From an uncultured Spirochaetaceae bacterium (GTDB taxonomy: Bacteria; Spirochaetota; Spirochaetia; Sphaerochaetales; Sphaerochaetaceae): 64,000 nucleotides of DNA. Location: NCBI GenBank assembly GCA_944392985.1, contig CALXYL010000002.1:62001-126000 (forward strand). Direction: 5' to 3'. Below are positions 52,089 through 61,692 of this stretch, one piece after another (the first letter of the stretch is position 1; each line of letters begins with the position of its first letter). The translations under genes and the position numbers were made by a program. Under the pieces are notes generated by a model that saw nothing but the letters and a program-made list of their open reading frames with translations, had not been told where the DNA came from and searched no databases.

Positions 52089-52964
52089 TCAGCCTTTGCG
52101 TGAATCGTAGACAGCGGCTCCTCCAAGGAAGTACCTGGACAGTGTGAAGAAGAGGATGAACATCGGAATCGAGGCAAGGAAGGCGCATGCCATCATGGCA
52201 CCCTCATCGGTCATCTTCTCCTCGCTGAACTTCGTGATGTACTGCGGTATCGTCTTCATCGCCTCGCTCTGGGCAACAAGAAGAGGCCAGAGGAGGTTAT
52301 CCCACTGGTTGCGGAATGAAAGGATACCGAGAGTCGCGATGACAGGCTTGGAATTCGGAAGAACGATGCGGGCATAGATCCCCGGTTCTGAAAGCCCATC
52401 TACCCTTGATGCATCAAGATACTCCGATGGGAACGTCAGCAGGTACTGCCTCATCTGGAATACACCGAAAGCAGATACCAGGAACGGGATGATGAGACCA
52501 CGGTATGTGTTTATCATGTTCATCCCGGAGACAACCATGTAGAGCGGGATCATGATTGCTTCAAACGGGATCATCATCGTTGACATGATCGCCAGGAAGA
52601 TGAAATTGCGCCCCTTGAAGCGGAACTTCGCAAGTCCATAGCCGCACAGCGATGCAAGAAGCACTGTCGTGACGCTATCCGTGACTGCTATGATCAGCGA
52701 ATTGAGCAGGTTGCGGAAGAACGTCGGATTGTTGTTGTTCCCCATGATCGCGCGGTAGAAGTTGGTGAAGAATGTCCTATCCGCTGATGTGAAATACTCG
52801 CTTGATGGTATCCACGTGAACGGCATCGCCAGTATCTGCTTGGAATCCATGAAGGAGGCGACCATCATGAAGATGATCGGGAATATCGTGAACAGAAGGA
52901 CTGCGATGAGGATTATCCATATGATGACTTCCCATACAGTGACTTTTCCTACGAATTTGTTCAT
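52089..52964 (-). CDS. Carbohydrate ABC transporter permease (MalG-type)
   Basis: The 291-residue protein has six membrane segments and the EAA loop EYLDASRVDGLSEPGIYARIVLPNSKPVI. Start taken at ATG 52964, 6 bases after GGAGG, rather than an in-frame ATG 8 codons earlier inside the MalF gene. It is the last gene of a three-gene importer without its own ATPase, which must be supplied by a shared sugar ATPase elsewhere. Confidence 0.92.
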   Translation of the reverse strand: MNKFVGKVTVWEVIIWIILIAVLLFTIFPIIFMMVASFMDSKQILAMPFTWIPSSEYFTSADRTFFTNFYRAIMGNNNNPTFFRNLLNSLIIAVTDSVTTVLLASLCGYGLAKFRFKGRNFIFLAIMSTMMIPFEAIMIPLYMVVSGMNMINTYRGLIIPFLVSAFGVFQMRQYLLTFPSEYLDASRVDGLSEPGIYARIVLPNSKPVIATLGILSFRNQWDNLLWPLLVAQSEAMKTIPQYITKFSEEKMTDEGAMMACAFLASIPMFILFFTLSRYFLGGAAVYDSRKG

Positions 52965-52974
52965 ACAGCCCTCC

Positions 52975-53898
52975 TCAATACTCGACATCCTCGCTCGACC
53001 GTGTCAGTCGGAGCTGGATATAGGTGAACAGGAGCATTATCAGGAAGAGGACAATCGACATGGCACTCGCCCTTCCGAGGCGGCCGTTCCTGATACCCGT
53101 GAAGTAGATGTTCATCGTTATAACGTCAATCGGGAATCGCGATGAGCCTCCCTGATAAAGCATGTACTGCGTACTGAATGTCTTGAGGCACTGGAGCATA
53201 GCCATGATGGAAACCATAGCTGTCGTTGGCTTCAGCAGAGGAAGCGTGATACGCCAGAAAGTGTGCCACCTTGACGATCCATCAACAGTCGCCGCTTCGT
53301 ATATCGTGTTCGGTATGGATGCAAGCCCTGTTATGAAGAGGATCACGAAGTATCCTATGTATTTCCAGAAATAGATCATCATCGTCGATATCTGGAGCAT
53401 CGTCGAATCGACAAGCCAGTTGTAATCGACACCCGATGTATGCATCACGAAATTCGATATCTGATTCATCAGACCACGAGGATCGAAGATGATCATCCAG
53501 ATCGATGCAGCGACAACGGACGAAAGAACAGCCGGTGTATAGTACATCAGCTGGAAGAAGCCCCTGTACTTATCCTTCCTGAGCTGCATCAGGAATACTG
53601 CAACAATAAGGGATGCGATGATCATCGGTATGAATGTACCGATGGTGAAAATCAGGGTTGCCCTGATTGAGTTGGACAGAGGGAATCCCCCATTGTCCTT
53701 TGTGAAGATATAGACATAGTTCTCCAAACCGACGAATTCGCTCGTCCTTGCAATGGCGCGGCGATTCGTCAGGGAGGTTATGAACGCATTGATGATTGGA
53801 TAGAAGCTGAAGATAGCGAAGAACACAAGGCACGGTATCGTGAAGATAAGGCCCCACTTCGCCTGCTTTCGCTCGATGCTATAGGTTTTTCTTCCCAT
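52975..53898 (-). CDS. Carbohydrate ABC transporter permease (MalF-type)
   Basis: The 307-residue inner-membrane protein begins with YSIERKQAKWGLIFTIPCLVFFAIFSFYPI, and the EAA loop is NTIYEAATVDGSSRWHTFWRITLPLLKPT. AGGAGG stands upstream. It forms the channel with the MalG-type protein. Between it and the binding-protein gene lies a strong hairpin. Confidence 0.92.
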   Translation of the reverse strand: MGRKTYSIERKQAKWGLIFTIPCLVFFAIFSFYPIINAFITSLTNRRAIARTSEFVGLENYVYIFTKDNGGFPLSNSIRATLIFTIGTFIPMIIASLIVAVFLMQLRKDKYRGFFQLMYYTPAVLSSVVAASIWMIIFDPRGLMNQISNFVMHTSGVDYNWLVDSTMLQISTMMIYFWKYIGYFVILFITGLASIPNTIYEAATVDGSSRWHTFWRITLPLLKPTTAMVSIMAMLQCLKTFSTQYMLYQGGSSRFPIDVITMNIYFTGIRNGRLGRASAMSIVLFLIMLLFTYIQLRLTRSSEDVEY

Positions 53899-53919
53899 CC
53901 GCTCGGACCTCCTAAATGA

Positions 53920-53945
53920 GGGATGCCCGTGTTGCCGGGCATCCC
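53920..53945 (-). other. Intercistronic hairpin between binding-protein and permease genes
   Basis: GGGATGCCCG and CGGGCATCCC form a perfect 10-bp stem with a 6-base loop, 8 bases after the binding-protein stop and without a U-tract on the minus strand. It occupies the same position as the hairpin at 25268-25293 in the other sugar operon. Confidence 0.75.
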
Positions 53946-53952
53946 GTTGTCA

Positions 53953-55248
53953 TCAGGCCTCTTCCAGGATTTCCTGGCAGTTTGCCTTCAGGTCGCGATA
54001 GGCCTGCTCCGGTGTCACGCCCTGGAGCATGACTGCCTCGACAGCATTCCTCAGCTGGGCCTGGAACTCTGCACTCGCTGCACCGTAGTAAACAACATGG
54101 CCTCTCTCGAAGTCACCAAGGAACACTTCTGAGTACGGCATGTTCTTGTAGGCCTCAGACTCCATGAGCTCCTTTGTAGGCTGGATGAGCTGGACTTCCG
54201 TCAGATACTCCTCACCATGTGAGAGCATGTATCCGATAAGTTCCCAAGCTGCCTTCTGCGTAGCCTCATCGGCATCTGCATTGACCATGTAGTAGTGGCC
54301 ATAATAGCAGGCTGCTACATCATTGACTGCATCCTCGAATACCGGGAACGGCACGACCATCCACTCTCCGGAATCATAGAACTCAGGGTTATCTGCCTTG
54401 ATCCTTGCTTCCTGATAGAGACCTGTGGTCGCCATCGCGATATCATTGTTGTCCTTGTTGAAGAGCGAACGTGCGTTCGTATAGGTCGGAGAACCAAGGT
54501 TGAGTCCGTTCGGGCCCCACTGCTGCATGAATGTAAGGACCTTGATCCATGCCTCTTCGCCGATGATAGCCTCTGTTCCATCATCGCTTACAAGCTGACC
54601 GCCAAGCTGCTCCACCATAGGAACGAGGGTCTCAAGATAGTACGGATAGCGGAAATCATAGCCGCGGCGTACGAGGATGTCGCCATCCCTGATCACGAGC
54701 TTCTGGGAAAGCTCTACCATATCCTCCCATGTCCTTGGATAGTCTGTCTCAGGATCGAGGCCGGCATCGCGGAATACCTTCTTGTTGATGAAGATACACC
54801 AGTTGGTGAGCTCAAGAGGAAGGCCATAGACTTCTCCGTCATATGTGACTGGATCGATCATGCCATCGAGATATGCATCCTTGACGGACTGGGCATCGGT
54901 GAATCCCGCAGCCTCATAATCCATAGGAGCAACACGGCCAGCAACGATATACGGATACTCATCGCTGATCGAGAGGTTGAACATCGTCGGGCCCTCGCCT
55001 GCTGCAAACGCTGTCTGCACAAGCTCGATGAGCTTTGTCGATGCCTGTCTTGTGACATTGACAGTCACATTCGGATGCTCTGCCATGAACTCCTGGATAT
55101 AACGATCCTCAAGAGCCTGCCTGTTGACATCCTCATGTGTCCAGAACTCTATGACTATCTGATCATTCGAGCTGCCCTCTCCAGCTCCACCTGCGAAAAG
55201 TGACAGCGCTGTCATAAGCGCAAGAAGAAGCGCCAATGCTTTCTTCAT
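53953..55248 (-). CDS. Extracellular sugar-binding protein of ABC transporter (family 1)
   Basis: The 431-residue protein has a signal peptide (MKKALALLLALMTALSLFA) followed by GGAGEGSS with no lipobox cysteine. The mature region starts IVIEFWTHEDVNRQALEDRYIQEFMAEHPNV, typical of family 1 sugar binders, and GEVYGLPLELTNWCIFINKKVFRDAG lines the ligand cleft. Start chosen at ATG 55248 behind AAGGAGG; the open frame extends 23 codons upstream without support. It leads the second sugar importer, regulated most likely by the kinase/regulator set at 48342-52032. Ligand unknown. Confidence 0.92.
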   Translation of the reverse strand: MKKALALLLALMTALSLFAGGAGEGSSNDQIVIEFWTHEDVNRQALEDRYIQEFMAEHPNVTVNVTRQASTKLIELVQTAFAAGEGPTMFNLSISDEYPYIVAGRVAPMDYEAAGFTDAQSVKDAYLDGMIDPVTYDGEVYGLPLELTNWCIFINKKVFRDAGLDPETDYPRTWEDMVELSQKLVIRDGDILVRRGYDFRYPYYLETLVPMVEQLGGQLVSDDGTEAIIGEEAWIKVLTFMQQWGPNGLNLGSPTYTNARSLFNKDNNDIAMATTGLYQEARIKADNPEFYDSGEWMVVPFPVFEDAVNDVAACYYGHYYMVNADADEATQKAAWELIGYMLSHGEEYLTEVQLIQPTKELMESEAYKNMPYSEVFLGDFERGHVVYYGAASAEFQAQLRNAVEAVMLQGVTPEQAYRDLKANCQEILEEA

Positions 55249-55336
55249 AAAGACCTCCTTGTCTTGTTTTTTTCCTTCTGCATCTATGATTCTCAGCCGG
55301 AGGAAGCAAGCAGGCAATGGACGATTCTTCCGCTTT

Positions 55337-55355
55337 GTTGAACAAATTTCTCAAC
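55337..55355. promoter_or_regulatory. Imperfect dyad upstream of the sugar-binding protein gene
   Basis: GTTGA-N9-TCAAC (with AAATTT at the centre) lies about 90 bases upstream of the binding-protein start, in the 190-base gap that also holds the lipoprotein terminator. It could be a regulator site, but spacing and symmetry are weak. I find no clear promoter in this gap. Confidence 0.25.
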
Positions 55356-55368
55356 AGGGTTCTGAACA

Positions 55369-55402
55369 GAAAAAGAAAGAGCGCCCCATTTCCGGAGCGC
55401 TC
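55369..55402 (-). terminator. Intrinsic terminator of the lipoprotein gene
   Basis: On the minus strand GAGCGCTCC-GGAAAT-GGGGCGCTC (9-bp stem, one G-T pair) is followed by TTTCTTTTTC. It is almost identical to the terminator at 56116-56144. Confidence 0.88.
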
Positions 55403-55437
55403 ATGTATATGACACCATCCGTTATTCTGCTGACTGC

Positions 55438-56007
55438 TTATTCCTCAACATCCAGTACGCCATTGAAGAAATCCCTGGTTGCCTGGACATCCTCCTCGGA
55501 GAACTCGATAAGCTGATCAACATCATTGACGGAGTAGAACTGAACAGCAATGGACTGTGCGTTCTTGAGGGCTTCAACAGCCTCATCGCTCAATGTGACT
55601 TCAACTTCCTTGAACCTGATATCTCCAGCGAACTGGTACTCAGGCAGGCTCTCAAGCGGGAAATCATAGACAACGCCGTCAACTCTGATCAGCGGGAACA
55701 TCGTCATGTAGTAGTAACCGTCGTTGGTCAGGTTGTCCTGCTCCCTGAACTGGATTCCATAGCTTACGACCTCACCATTGAGCTCCTCCCTAAGGAATCT
55801 TGTCGCGAAATCAGAAGCAACCAGACCTTCGGTTTTCTTGTTTACAAGGATTGCAACCGTCCTGTGCTCTCCGTAGATATCGGAGGATTCATCCATCACA
55901 TACGCCACGCGCTGGGTTTCCATTGCACCAAGGAGGGCACCGAGAGTCGAACACGATGCAAGAGTAACAATCATCAAGACAACAAACAAAAGCGAGATCT
56001 TCTTCAT
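55438..56007 (-). CDS. Predicted lipoprotein of unknown function
   Basis: The 189-residue protein has a lipoprotein signal peptide ending LASC (MKKISLLFVVLMIVTLASCS), so it is probably anchored to the inner or outer membrane. The mature part is acidic, with mixed strands and helices; I do not recognise a domain. Start set at ATG 56007 after GGGGAG, because the longer frame would bury the signal peptide behind 36 residues. It has its own terminator, nearly the same sequence as the pckG terminator. Confidence 0.75.
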   Translation of the reverse strand: MKKISLLFVVLMIVTLASCSTLGALLGAMETQRVAYVMDESSDIYGEHRTVAILVNKKTEGLVASDFATRFLREELNGEVVSYGIQFREQDNLTNDGYYYMTMFPLIRVDGVVYDFPLESLPEYQFAGDIRFKEVEVTLSDEAVEALKNAQSIAVQFYSVNDVDQLIEFSEEDVQATRDFFNGVLDVEE

Positions 56008-56115
56008 TTTTCTCTCCCCACGAAAAGATTGATCTGCAATTCGATGACAAGTGCACCGACTGCAGTTCCAACGATACTCCACCCCCGTGTCAATATGTAC
56101 GCAATATGCAGTCAC

Positions 56116-56144
56116 AAAAAGAGCGCCCCATTTCTGGAGCGCTC
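56116..56144 (-). terminator. Intrinsic terminator of pckG
   Basis: On the minus strand GAGCGCTCC-AGAAAT-GGGGCGCTC is followed by TTTTTGTG. It differs from the 55369-55402 hairpin by one base in the loop. Confidence 0.88.
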
Positions 56145-56166
56145 CCTGTTAAGCGTGATGCTCAGA

Positions 56167-57996
56167 TCACTTTGCGGCCTTGAGGTTCTTCTCAAGCGTA
56201 TCGAGCATGTCCGAAAGCTCCTTCGGAAGATGCTTGCCGAACTTCGGGTAGTGGTTGGTCCTGATATCCTCGACCTCCCTGAGCCATCCCTCTGTATCGA
56301 CCTTGAGAAGCTCTGCCATATCCGCGTCGGAAACACCTTCCGGCCTGTCGATTGCGTCGACTGTCGGCATGATTCCGATCGGTGTATCGACTGTCTTTGC
56401 AGTACCATCGCAGCACTCGAAGATCCACTTCAGGACGCGGCTGTTGTCGCCATAGCCCGGCCAGATGAAGTGGCCATCGGCATCCTTGCGGAACCAGTTG
56501 ACGTAGAAGATCTTCGGGAGGACATCCTGTGAAGGAGCAGCCTTGCCCACATCGATCCAGTGCTGGAAGTAGTCGCCCATGTTGTATCCGCAGAACGGAA
56601 GCATAGCGAACGGATCCCTTCTGATCGTTCCTGCCTTGACGTCAAGCGTTGCTGCTGTGACCTCGGAACCGACGATCGAGCCAAGGAATACACCATGGTT
56701 CCAGTTGCGTGACATATGAACGAGAGGAATCGTCGAAGGCCTTCTGCCGCCGAAGAGGATAGCAGAGATAGGCACACCGGCGGGATCCTCCCACTCAGGA
56801 GCAATGCAGGGGCACTGCGCTGCAGGAGCGGTGAATCTTGAATTCGGGTGAGCAGCAGGAGCCTGTGTCTTGTCCTCCTTGTTCTGCACCCACTCGTTTC
56901 CATGCCAGTCGACGAGCTTGCCAGGAGCATCGTATCCGATTCCCTCCCACCATACGTCCTTGTCCTCTGTAAGGGCGACGTTGGTGAAGATCGTGTTCTT
57001 CGATGCAGCCATGAGAGCGTTGTAGTTCGACTTCGCGGATGTACCAGGAGCAACGCCGAAGAAGCCAGCCTCCGGGTTGATCGCATAGAGCCTTCCATCC
57101 TTGCCGGGCTTCATCCATGCGATATCGTCGCCGATTGTCTCGACCTTCCAGCCAGGGATTGTCGGGATGAGCATCGCAAGGTTCGTCTTGCCGCATGCTG
57201 ACGGGAAAGCACCAGTAACGTAGCGGACCTTTCCTTCCGGGTTGGTTATCTTGAGGATGAGCATATGCTCTGCAAGCCAGCCTTCGTCACGTGCGAGGAC
57301 GGAAGCGATGCGGAGCGCAAAGCACTTCTTTCCGAGAAGAGCGTTTCCACCGTAGCCAGAGCCATAGGACCAGATCTCCCTTGTCTCCGGGAACTGCGAG
57401 ATGTACTTGTGCTCCATCGGTGCGCATGGCCACTGGCCATTATCGGACTCACCAGCCTGGAGCGGCTTGCCTACCGAGTGGAGGCATGGGACGAAGTATC
57501 CGTCAGTGCCAAGCTCCTCAAGGACCTTAACGCCGACCCTGGTCATGATCATCATGTTGCAGACAACGTAAGCGCTGTCCGTGATCTCAATACCCAGCTT
57601 CGACATCGGGGATCCAAGCGGTCCCATCGAGAACGGAATGACATACATCGTCCTTCCCTTCATACAGCCGCGATAGAGATCCGTCATTGTCTTCTTGAGT
57701 TCCTTCGGATCGATCCAGTTGTTCGTAGGACCAGCATCCTCCTCCTTCTCGGAAGCGATGAATGTCCTCTTCTCAACACGGGCGACATCGGAAGGATCAG
57801 AATGGAAGAGCACGCAGCCCGGCTTCTTCTCCTGGTTGAGGGGAACACAGAGCTTCTGCTCGATCTGGAGGTCGATGAGCTGATCATACTGCTCCTTGGA
57901 TCCATCGCAGACAACGATGTTATCCGGAGTGGTAAGGGCAGCAACCTCATTGACCCACTGAACCAGCTTGGAATGCTTGAGATCATTAACTGTCAT
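56167..57996 (-). CDS. pckG: Phosphoenolpyruvate carboxykinase (GTP)
   Basis: The 609-residue cytoplasmic enzyme interconverts oxaloacetate and phosphoenolpyruvate with GDP/GTP. The GTP-type signature is [15 protein letters not shown] (P-loop with the reactive cysteine); [28 protein letters not shown] and [12 protein letters not shown] are also present. In fermenting anaerobes it usually runs in the carboxylating direction, towards succinate. TAAGGAG precedes ATG 57996. Monocistronic. Confidence 0.97.
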   Translation of the reverse strand: MTVNDLKHSKLVQWVNEVAALTTPDNIVVCDGSKEQYDQLIDLQIEQKLCVPLNQEKKPGCVLFHSDPSDVARVEKRTFIASEKEEDAGPTNNWIDPKELKKTMTDLYRGCMKGRTMYVIPFSMGPLGSPMSKLGIEITDSAYVVCNMMIMTRVGVKVLEELGTDGYFVPCLHSVGKPLQAGESDNGQWPCAPMEHKYISQFPETREIWSYGSGYGGNALLGKKCFALRIASVLARDEGWLAEHMLILKITNPEGKVRYVTGAFPSACGKTNLAMLIPTIPGWKVETIGDDIAWMKPGKDGRLYAINPEAGFFGVAPGTSAKSNYNALMAASKNTIFTNVALTEDKDVWWEGIGYDAPGKLVDWHGNEWVQNKEDKTQAPAAHPNSRFTAPAAQCPCIAPEWEDPAGVPISAILFGGRRPSTIPLVHMSRNWNHGVFLGSIVGSEVTAATLDVKAGTIRRDPFAMLPFCGYNMGDYFQHWIDVGKAAPSQDVLPKIFYVNWFRKDADGHFIWPGYGDNSRVLKWIFECCDGTAKTVDTPIGIMPTVDAIDRPEGVSDADMAELLKVDTEGWLREVEDIRTNHYPKFGKHLPKELSDMLDTLEKNLKAAK

Positions 57997-58141
57997 AGGT
58001 TTCTCCTTATCTCATATCTTCTGCCAGCGGCAGCTATATGCTATGTACTAGAGAAAAGGATAATTACTATCATGCTGTTTTGCAAGCTAGAGGAACGATG
58101 CACTTCTCCCCAGGCTCTGGAAAACAGACCCTTTTCCCCGC

Positions 58142-58147
58142 TAAACT
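58142..58147 (+). promoter_or_regulatory. Possible -10 box (TAAACT) before the U32 gene
   Basis: TAAACT ends 6 bases before ATG 58154, with no Shine-Dalgarno in between. The match to TATAAT is weaker than for the other genes. Confidence 0.35.
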
Positions 58148-58153
58148 CATAGC

Positions 58154-60226
58154 ATGATTGAGCTGGCTCTCCCGGCAGGGACGATAAAGGAAGCGATTGC
58201 AGCATTCGCCGCGGGTGCGGATGCCGTCTATTTCGGCATGCAGGAATTCTCCGCAAGGCGTGGGGCGGGGAACTTCACGGAAGAGGATCTTTCGCGGATA
58301 CGGCGCTATGCGCTTGATAACGGCAAGAGGATCTACATCACGGTGAATACCCTCGTCGATGACAGCGATCTCGGCCGTTTATATGACCTTCTGAAGACAA
58401 TCGATCGCTACGGGTGCGATGGCCTGATCGTCCAGGACCTCGGTGTCGCAGCAATCGTCAGAAGGGATTTCCCATCACTTCCGCTGCATGGATCGACACA
58501 GCTTGCCGTGCATACGGAATCCGGCGTCAGGGTACTCAAGGCACTGGGATTCGAACGCGTCGTGCTCTCACGGGAGCTGAACATCGAAGAGATACGCAGG
58601 ATAAGGATGAACTGCCCTGATATAGAGCTCAAGGTATTCATCCATGGCGCTCTCTGCTACGGCTTCTCCGGGCTGTGCATGGCATCGCACCTCATCACAG
58701 GACGCTCCGCAAACGAAGGAGGCTGTGCTCAGATCTGCCGTTCATGGTTCTACGACGAGACAACAGGAAGGAAGGTCTATCCATTCTCACTGGAGGACCT
58801 TGATGCAGGAAACCTTGTCAGGGAACTCATGGATGCAGGAATAGACAGTCTCAAGGTCGAAGGACGCCTCAAGGGCGTGGAATACGTCGAAGCCGTGACG
58901 CGGTATTACCGGGCGATCATCGACAGAGGGGATGGGGAAGCAGAGCATCATGCCGTCAAGGTCTCATTCCAGAGGAAGAGCGGACCGGGGTACCTGCTTC
59001 CTATGAAGCCAGGGCGAAGAGCGATCACGACAGGTCCTTTCCCCGGCCACATGGGAGAGAGGATCGGATCGGTGCTGGATCAGCGTGGACGGAAGATCCT
59101 CGTGGAAAGCGAGAGGAAGATACGTCCCCATGACGGACTTATGGTCCTCCTTAAGGAGAAAGGACTGCCATCCCCATACCGCTTCCCGGCAAGGGTGACG
59201 GAAGCGATCGGAAACCGCGCGATCCTCATGCTGCCTGACAATGCTGTGATTCCATCGGGCAGTGCCCTCTACATGATTTCTGACAGCACCCTCAATCCAA
59301 AGGCCCCTGACACATCCCTGCCGCTGATGAAGAAGGATATCCCTGCGGAAATCACGATACACAGCGATTCCATTGAAGTGGAAGCCGGAGGTAGCTCATT
59401 CCCATACAGCTGTGCTGTCAGTCCATCCGAGCGCACGGCCGAGAATGAGATCCGGAGGATATTCTCCCAATCCGGAGAAAATGCAGTACGTCTGGATCCG
59501 ATCGGGATAGCGAACAGAAGCGGCATGGCTGGATACTACATCAACCCCTCGGATCTGAAGAGGATCAGAAGGGACGTCCTGTCACGCCTTGCCGTGAAGG
59601 AAGAGGATACGAGAACCTACCGCGCTGAAGCCTATGGCAAAGGAGAAGGATCCATCCTGCCTGACAGGAGGAAGCTCGATGGCACGAGGACTCCCTGGAA
59701 TATGGAAGGGGTCTTTATCGGAGGAAAGACATATCTGTCCTTCCCCGCTGTGCGATACAACGAGGAGGAAACATTCAGGGAAATGGAGGAAAGGGCTGGA
59801 TCCGTTCCCTCCCCGATGATCGGACTGAACAACATAGGGGATCTCGCATTCGCCCATAAGCATCCGGAATACAGCTACTTTGCTGATATCTACCTATATC
59901 TGCCCAACAGGGAGGCCACGGCACTGCTCAAGGAATGCGTGCCATCGCTGGTGGGAGGATACCTATGGGTTGAGCGCAGCTCCTACGAGGAACCCTGGCC
60001 ATTCCAGCCAACCATCGCGGAAGGCTACCGCCCTCCCCTCTTCATTTCAAGATCATGCTACAGGCACGACGGCCTTGGAATGCCCTGCACAGGATGCAGC
60101 AGGCATCATACGTTCCCGCTGGAACAGAATGGCAGGAAATACACAGCCTTCGTTGATGACTGCACGACAATCGTATGGGAACGCGATTCTCAGAAGAGAG
60201 TGAAAAGGGTCATCTCCTCGATATAA
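58154..60226 (+). CDS. Peptidase family U32 protein (RlhA/YhbU-type)
   Basis: The 690-residue protein begins ELALPAGTIKEAIAAFAAGADAVYFGMQEFSARR, the U32 signature start. The core cysteine region HGALCYGFSGLCMASHLITGRSANEGGCAQICR follows (residues about 160-200, ligands of a 4Fe-4S cluster in the family). C-terminal cysteines lie in MPCTGCSRHH and VDDCTT. Relatives act in rRNA/tRNA hydroxylation (RlhA, TrhP) or ubiquinone hydroxylation rather than proteolysis, so an RNA-modification role is the best guess. Its end overlaps the convergent mgtC gene by 37 bases. No Shine-Dalgarno. Confidence 0.88.
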   Translation: MIELALPAGTIKEAIAAFAAGADAVYFGMQEFSARRGAGNFTEEDLSRIRRYALDNGKRIYITVNTLVDDSDLGRLYDLLKTIDRYGCDGLIVQDLGVAAIVRRDFPSLPLHGSTQLAVHTESGVRVLKALGFERVVLSRELNIEEIRRIRMNCPDIELKVFIHGALCYGFSGLCMASHLITGRSANEGGCAQICRSWFYDETTGRKVYPFSLEDLDAGNLVRELMDAGIDSLKVEGRLKGVEYVEAVTRYYRAIIDRGDGEAEHHAVKVSFQRKSGPGYLLPMKPGRRAITTGPFPGHMGERIGSVLDQRGRKILVESERKIRPHDGLMVLLKEKGLPSPYRFPARVTEAIGNRAILMLPDNAVIPSGSALYMISDSTLNPKAPDTSLPLMKKDIPAEITIHSDSIEVEAGGSSFPYSCAVSPSERTAENEIRRIFSQSGENAVRLDPIGIANRSGMAGYYINPSDLKRIRRDVLSRLAVKEEDTRTYRAEAYGKGEGSILPDRRKLDGTRTPWNMEGVFIGGKTYLSFPAVRYNEEETFREMEERAGSVPSPMIGLNNIGDLAFAHKHPEYSYFADIYLYLPNREATALLKECVPSLVGGYLWVERSSYEEPWPFQPTIAEGYRPPLFISRSCYRHDGLGMPCTGCSRHHTFPLEQNGRKYTAFVDDCTTIVWERDSQKRVKRVISSI

Positions 60227-60864
60227 GGATCCTCCTTCAGCGCCTCAAGCGCTGCCTCCGAGCGGCGCATGCTGAATACGACCTGCGCTGTCAGGCGGAG
60301 CTTTCCATCGCTGCCCCTCTTGATCACAGCGCCATGTGCTGTGATTCCCTTGGACGAAAGCCGTTCCTTCGCCTGGGATATGGACAGCCCGCTATCGGTG
60401 AGGTTGATGATCACCTTTCCCGCAGCCTCGCTCATGATCCTGAGGCGGCGTATATGAAGCACTGACTGGATGAGGAGGATCAGAACAGTCGAAAGGATCC
60501 CAAGAAAATACATGCCAGCACCAATCGCCATTCCGATGCCGACGGTAGCCCATAAGCCAGCGGCTGTCGTCAGTCCGAGTGCGGCCGCATCGCCGCGAAG
60601 TATGATCACGCCGGCCCCGAGGAAGCCGATAGCAGAGACCACTCCCGCCGCGATCCTGGATGGATCAAGGGATATGCTGTCATAGGGAATGACATCAAAG
60701 AACCCGTATTTTGATATCAGCATCATCACCGCCGATGCCAGAGCGACCATGATATGTGTCCTGATGCCTGCATTCTTGAACCGCTTCTCCCTTTCAAGCC
60801 CTATCAGGGCAGAGCATATGACCGCTGCAAGAAGACGCACTGCGATTTCGGCATACATATACAT
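60190..60864 (-). CDS. MgtC/SapB-family membrane protein
   Basis: The 224-residue protein has four or five membrane segments in the first 140 residues (RLLAAVICSALIGLEREKRFKNAGIRTHIMVALASA; GVVSAIGFLGAGVIIL) and a C-terminal ACT-like cytosolic domain. The family is linked to magnesium limitation and ATP-synthase control in some pathogens. The start lies 3 bases after the znuB stop with GGAG 8 bases upstream, so it is the fifth gene of the zur-znu operon. Zinc- or metal-responsive expression is therefore predicted. Overlaps the convergent U32 gene by 37 bases. Confidence 0.9.
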   Translation of the reverse strand: MYMYAEIAVRLLAAVICSALIGLEREKRFKNAGIRTHIMVALASAVMMLISKYGFFDVIPYDSISLDPSRIAAGVVSAIGFLGAGVIILRGDAAALGLTTAAGLWATVGIGMAIGAGMYFLGILSTVLILLIQSVLHIRRLRIMSEAAGKVIINLTDSGLSISQAKERLSSKGITAHGAVIKRGSDGKLRLTAQVVFSMRRSEAALEALKEDPYIEEMTLFTLF

Positions 60865-60867
60865 ATC

Positions 60868-61692
60868 TCAGTCTCCTCTATGACCTCTGAAGCGTGTCTG
60901 GCAGGACTTCCAGAGGGATGACAGTAGATAGAATACCATATGGATGATGACAATGCTTGCACCGGTTGGCAATGATAGTCCATACGACACGAAGAAGCCC
61001 AGAAGGAACGCAGATACAGCTTCGAGGGCAGCGGTGACAGAGACGGAGAGGTATGTCTTTCTCAGCTTCATGGCAACCGCCGCCGGGAAGATGATGAGGC
61101 TGGAGATCAGCAGGGAGCCAAGGATCCTCATGCCTACAACGATTGTCAGGGCTGTCAGAAGTGAAAGAAGAGCTGTGTAGAGGGATGTGTTTATACCTGT
61201 GGCCTTCGCAAAGGATGGATCGAATGTCACCGCATATATCCGATGATAGAAAGCGAGGTATGAGAAAAGCGTCAGAATGGAGATCACTGCGGCGATGATA
61301 CCATCCGTCCTGGACACAGAGAGGATGGATCCGAAGAGGAACGCATTGAGATCCGTATTCACACCAGCGACAGAGACAGCAACCACGCCAAGCGCAAGCG
61401 CCGATGATGAAATAAGGGCAATCGAGCTGTCACCTCCCTTGCTGCGCTCAGAAAGCCGGAGGAGAACAAACGCCGAAAGGACAACCACCGGTATCGTGAC
61501 AGCCATCGGCTGGAGGGACAGGAGCGCGGAGATGCCAAGGGCACCGAAACCAACATGCGAAAGCCCATCCCCGATCATCGAGAAACGCCGCAGGACGAGG
61601 CTGACCCCCAGAAGCGATGCTGAGAGGGATACAAAGAGCCCGACAAGAAGCGCACGCACAAGGAATGGATAGGACAGTATCTCAATGATCAT
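60868..61692 (-). CDS. znuB: Zinc/manganese ABC transporter permease
   Basis: The 274-residue protein has about eight membrane segments and the ABC-3 family motifs RRFSMIGDGLSHVGFGALGISALL and FLFGSILSV. It forms the channel for divalent metal import with ZnuC and ZnuA. The start overlaps the znuC end by 11 bases. The zinc assignment comes from the adjacent zur-type regulator and the histidine-rich binding protein. Confidence 0.9.
   Translation of the reverse strand: MIIEILSYPFLVRALLVGLFVSLSASLLGVSLVLRRFSMIGDGLSHVGFGALGISALLSLQPMAVTIPVVVLSAFVLLRLSERSKGGDSSIALISSSALALGVVAVSVAGVNTDLNAFLFGSILSVSRTDGIIAAVISILTLFSYLAFYHRIYAVTFDPSFAKATGINTSLYTALLSLLTALTIVVGMRILGSLLISSLIIFPAAVAMKLRKTYLSVSVTAALEAVSAFLLGFFVSYGLSLPTGASIVIIHMVFYLLSSLWKSCQTRFRGHRGD

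Noticed and set aside
55249-55437. A small gene in the 190-base gap upstream of the sugar-binding protein
   Set aside because: The open frame there lacks an initiation signal, and the gap is explained by a terminator plus the 5' region of the operon.
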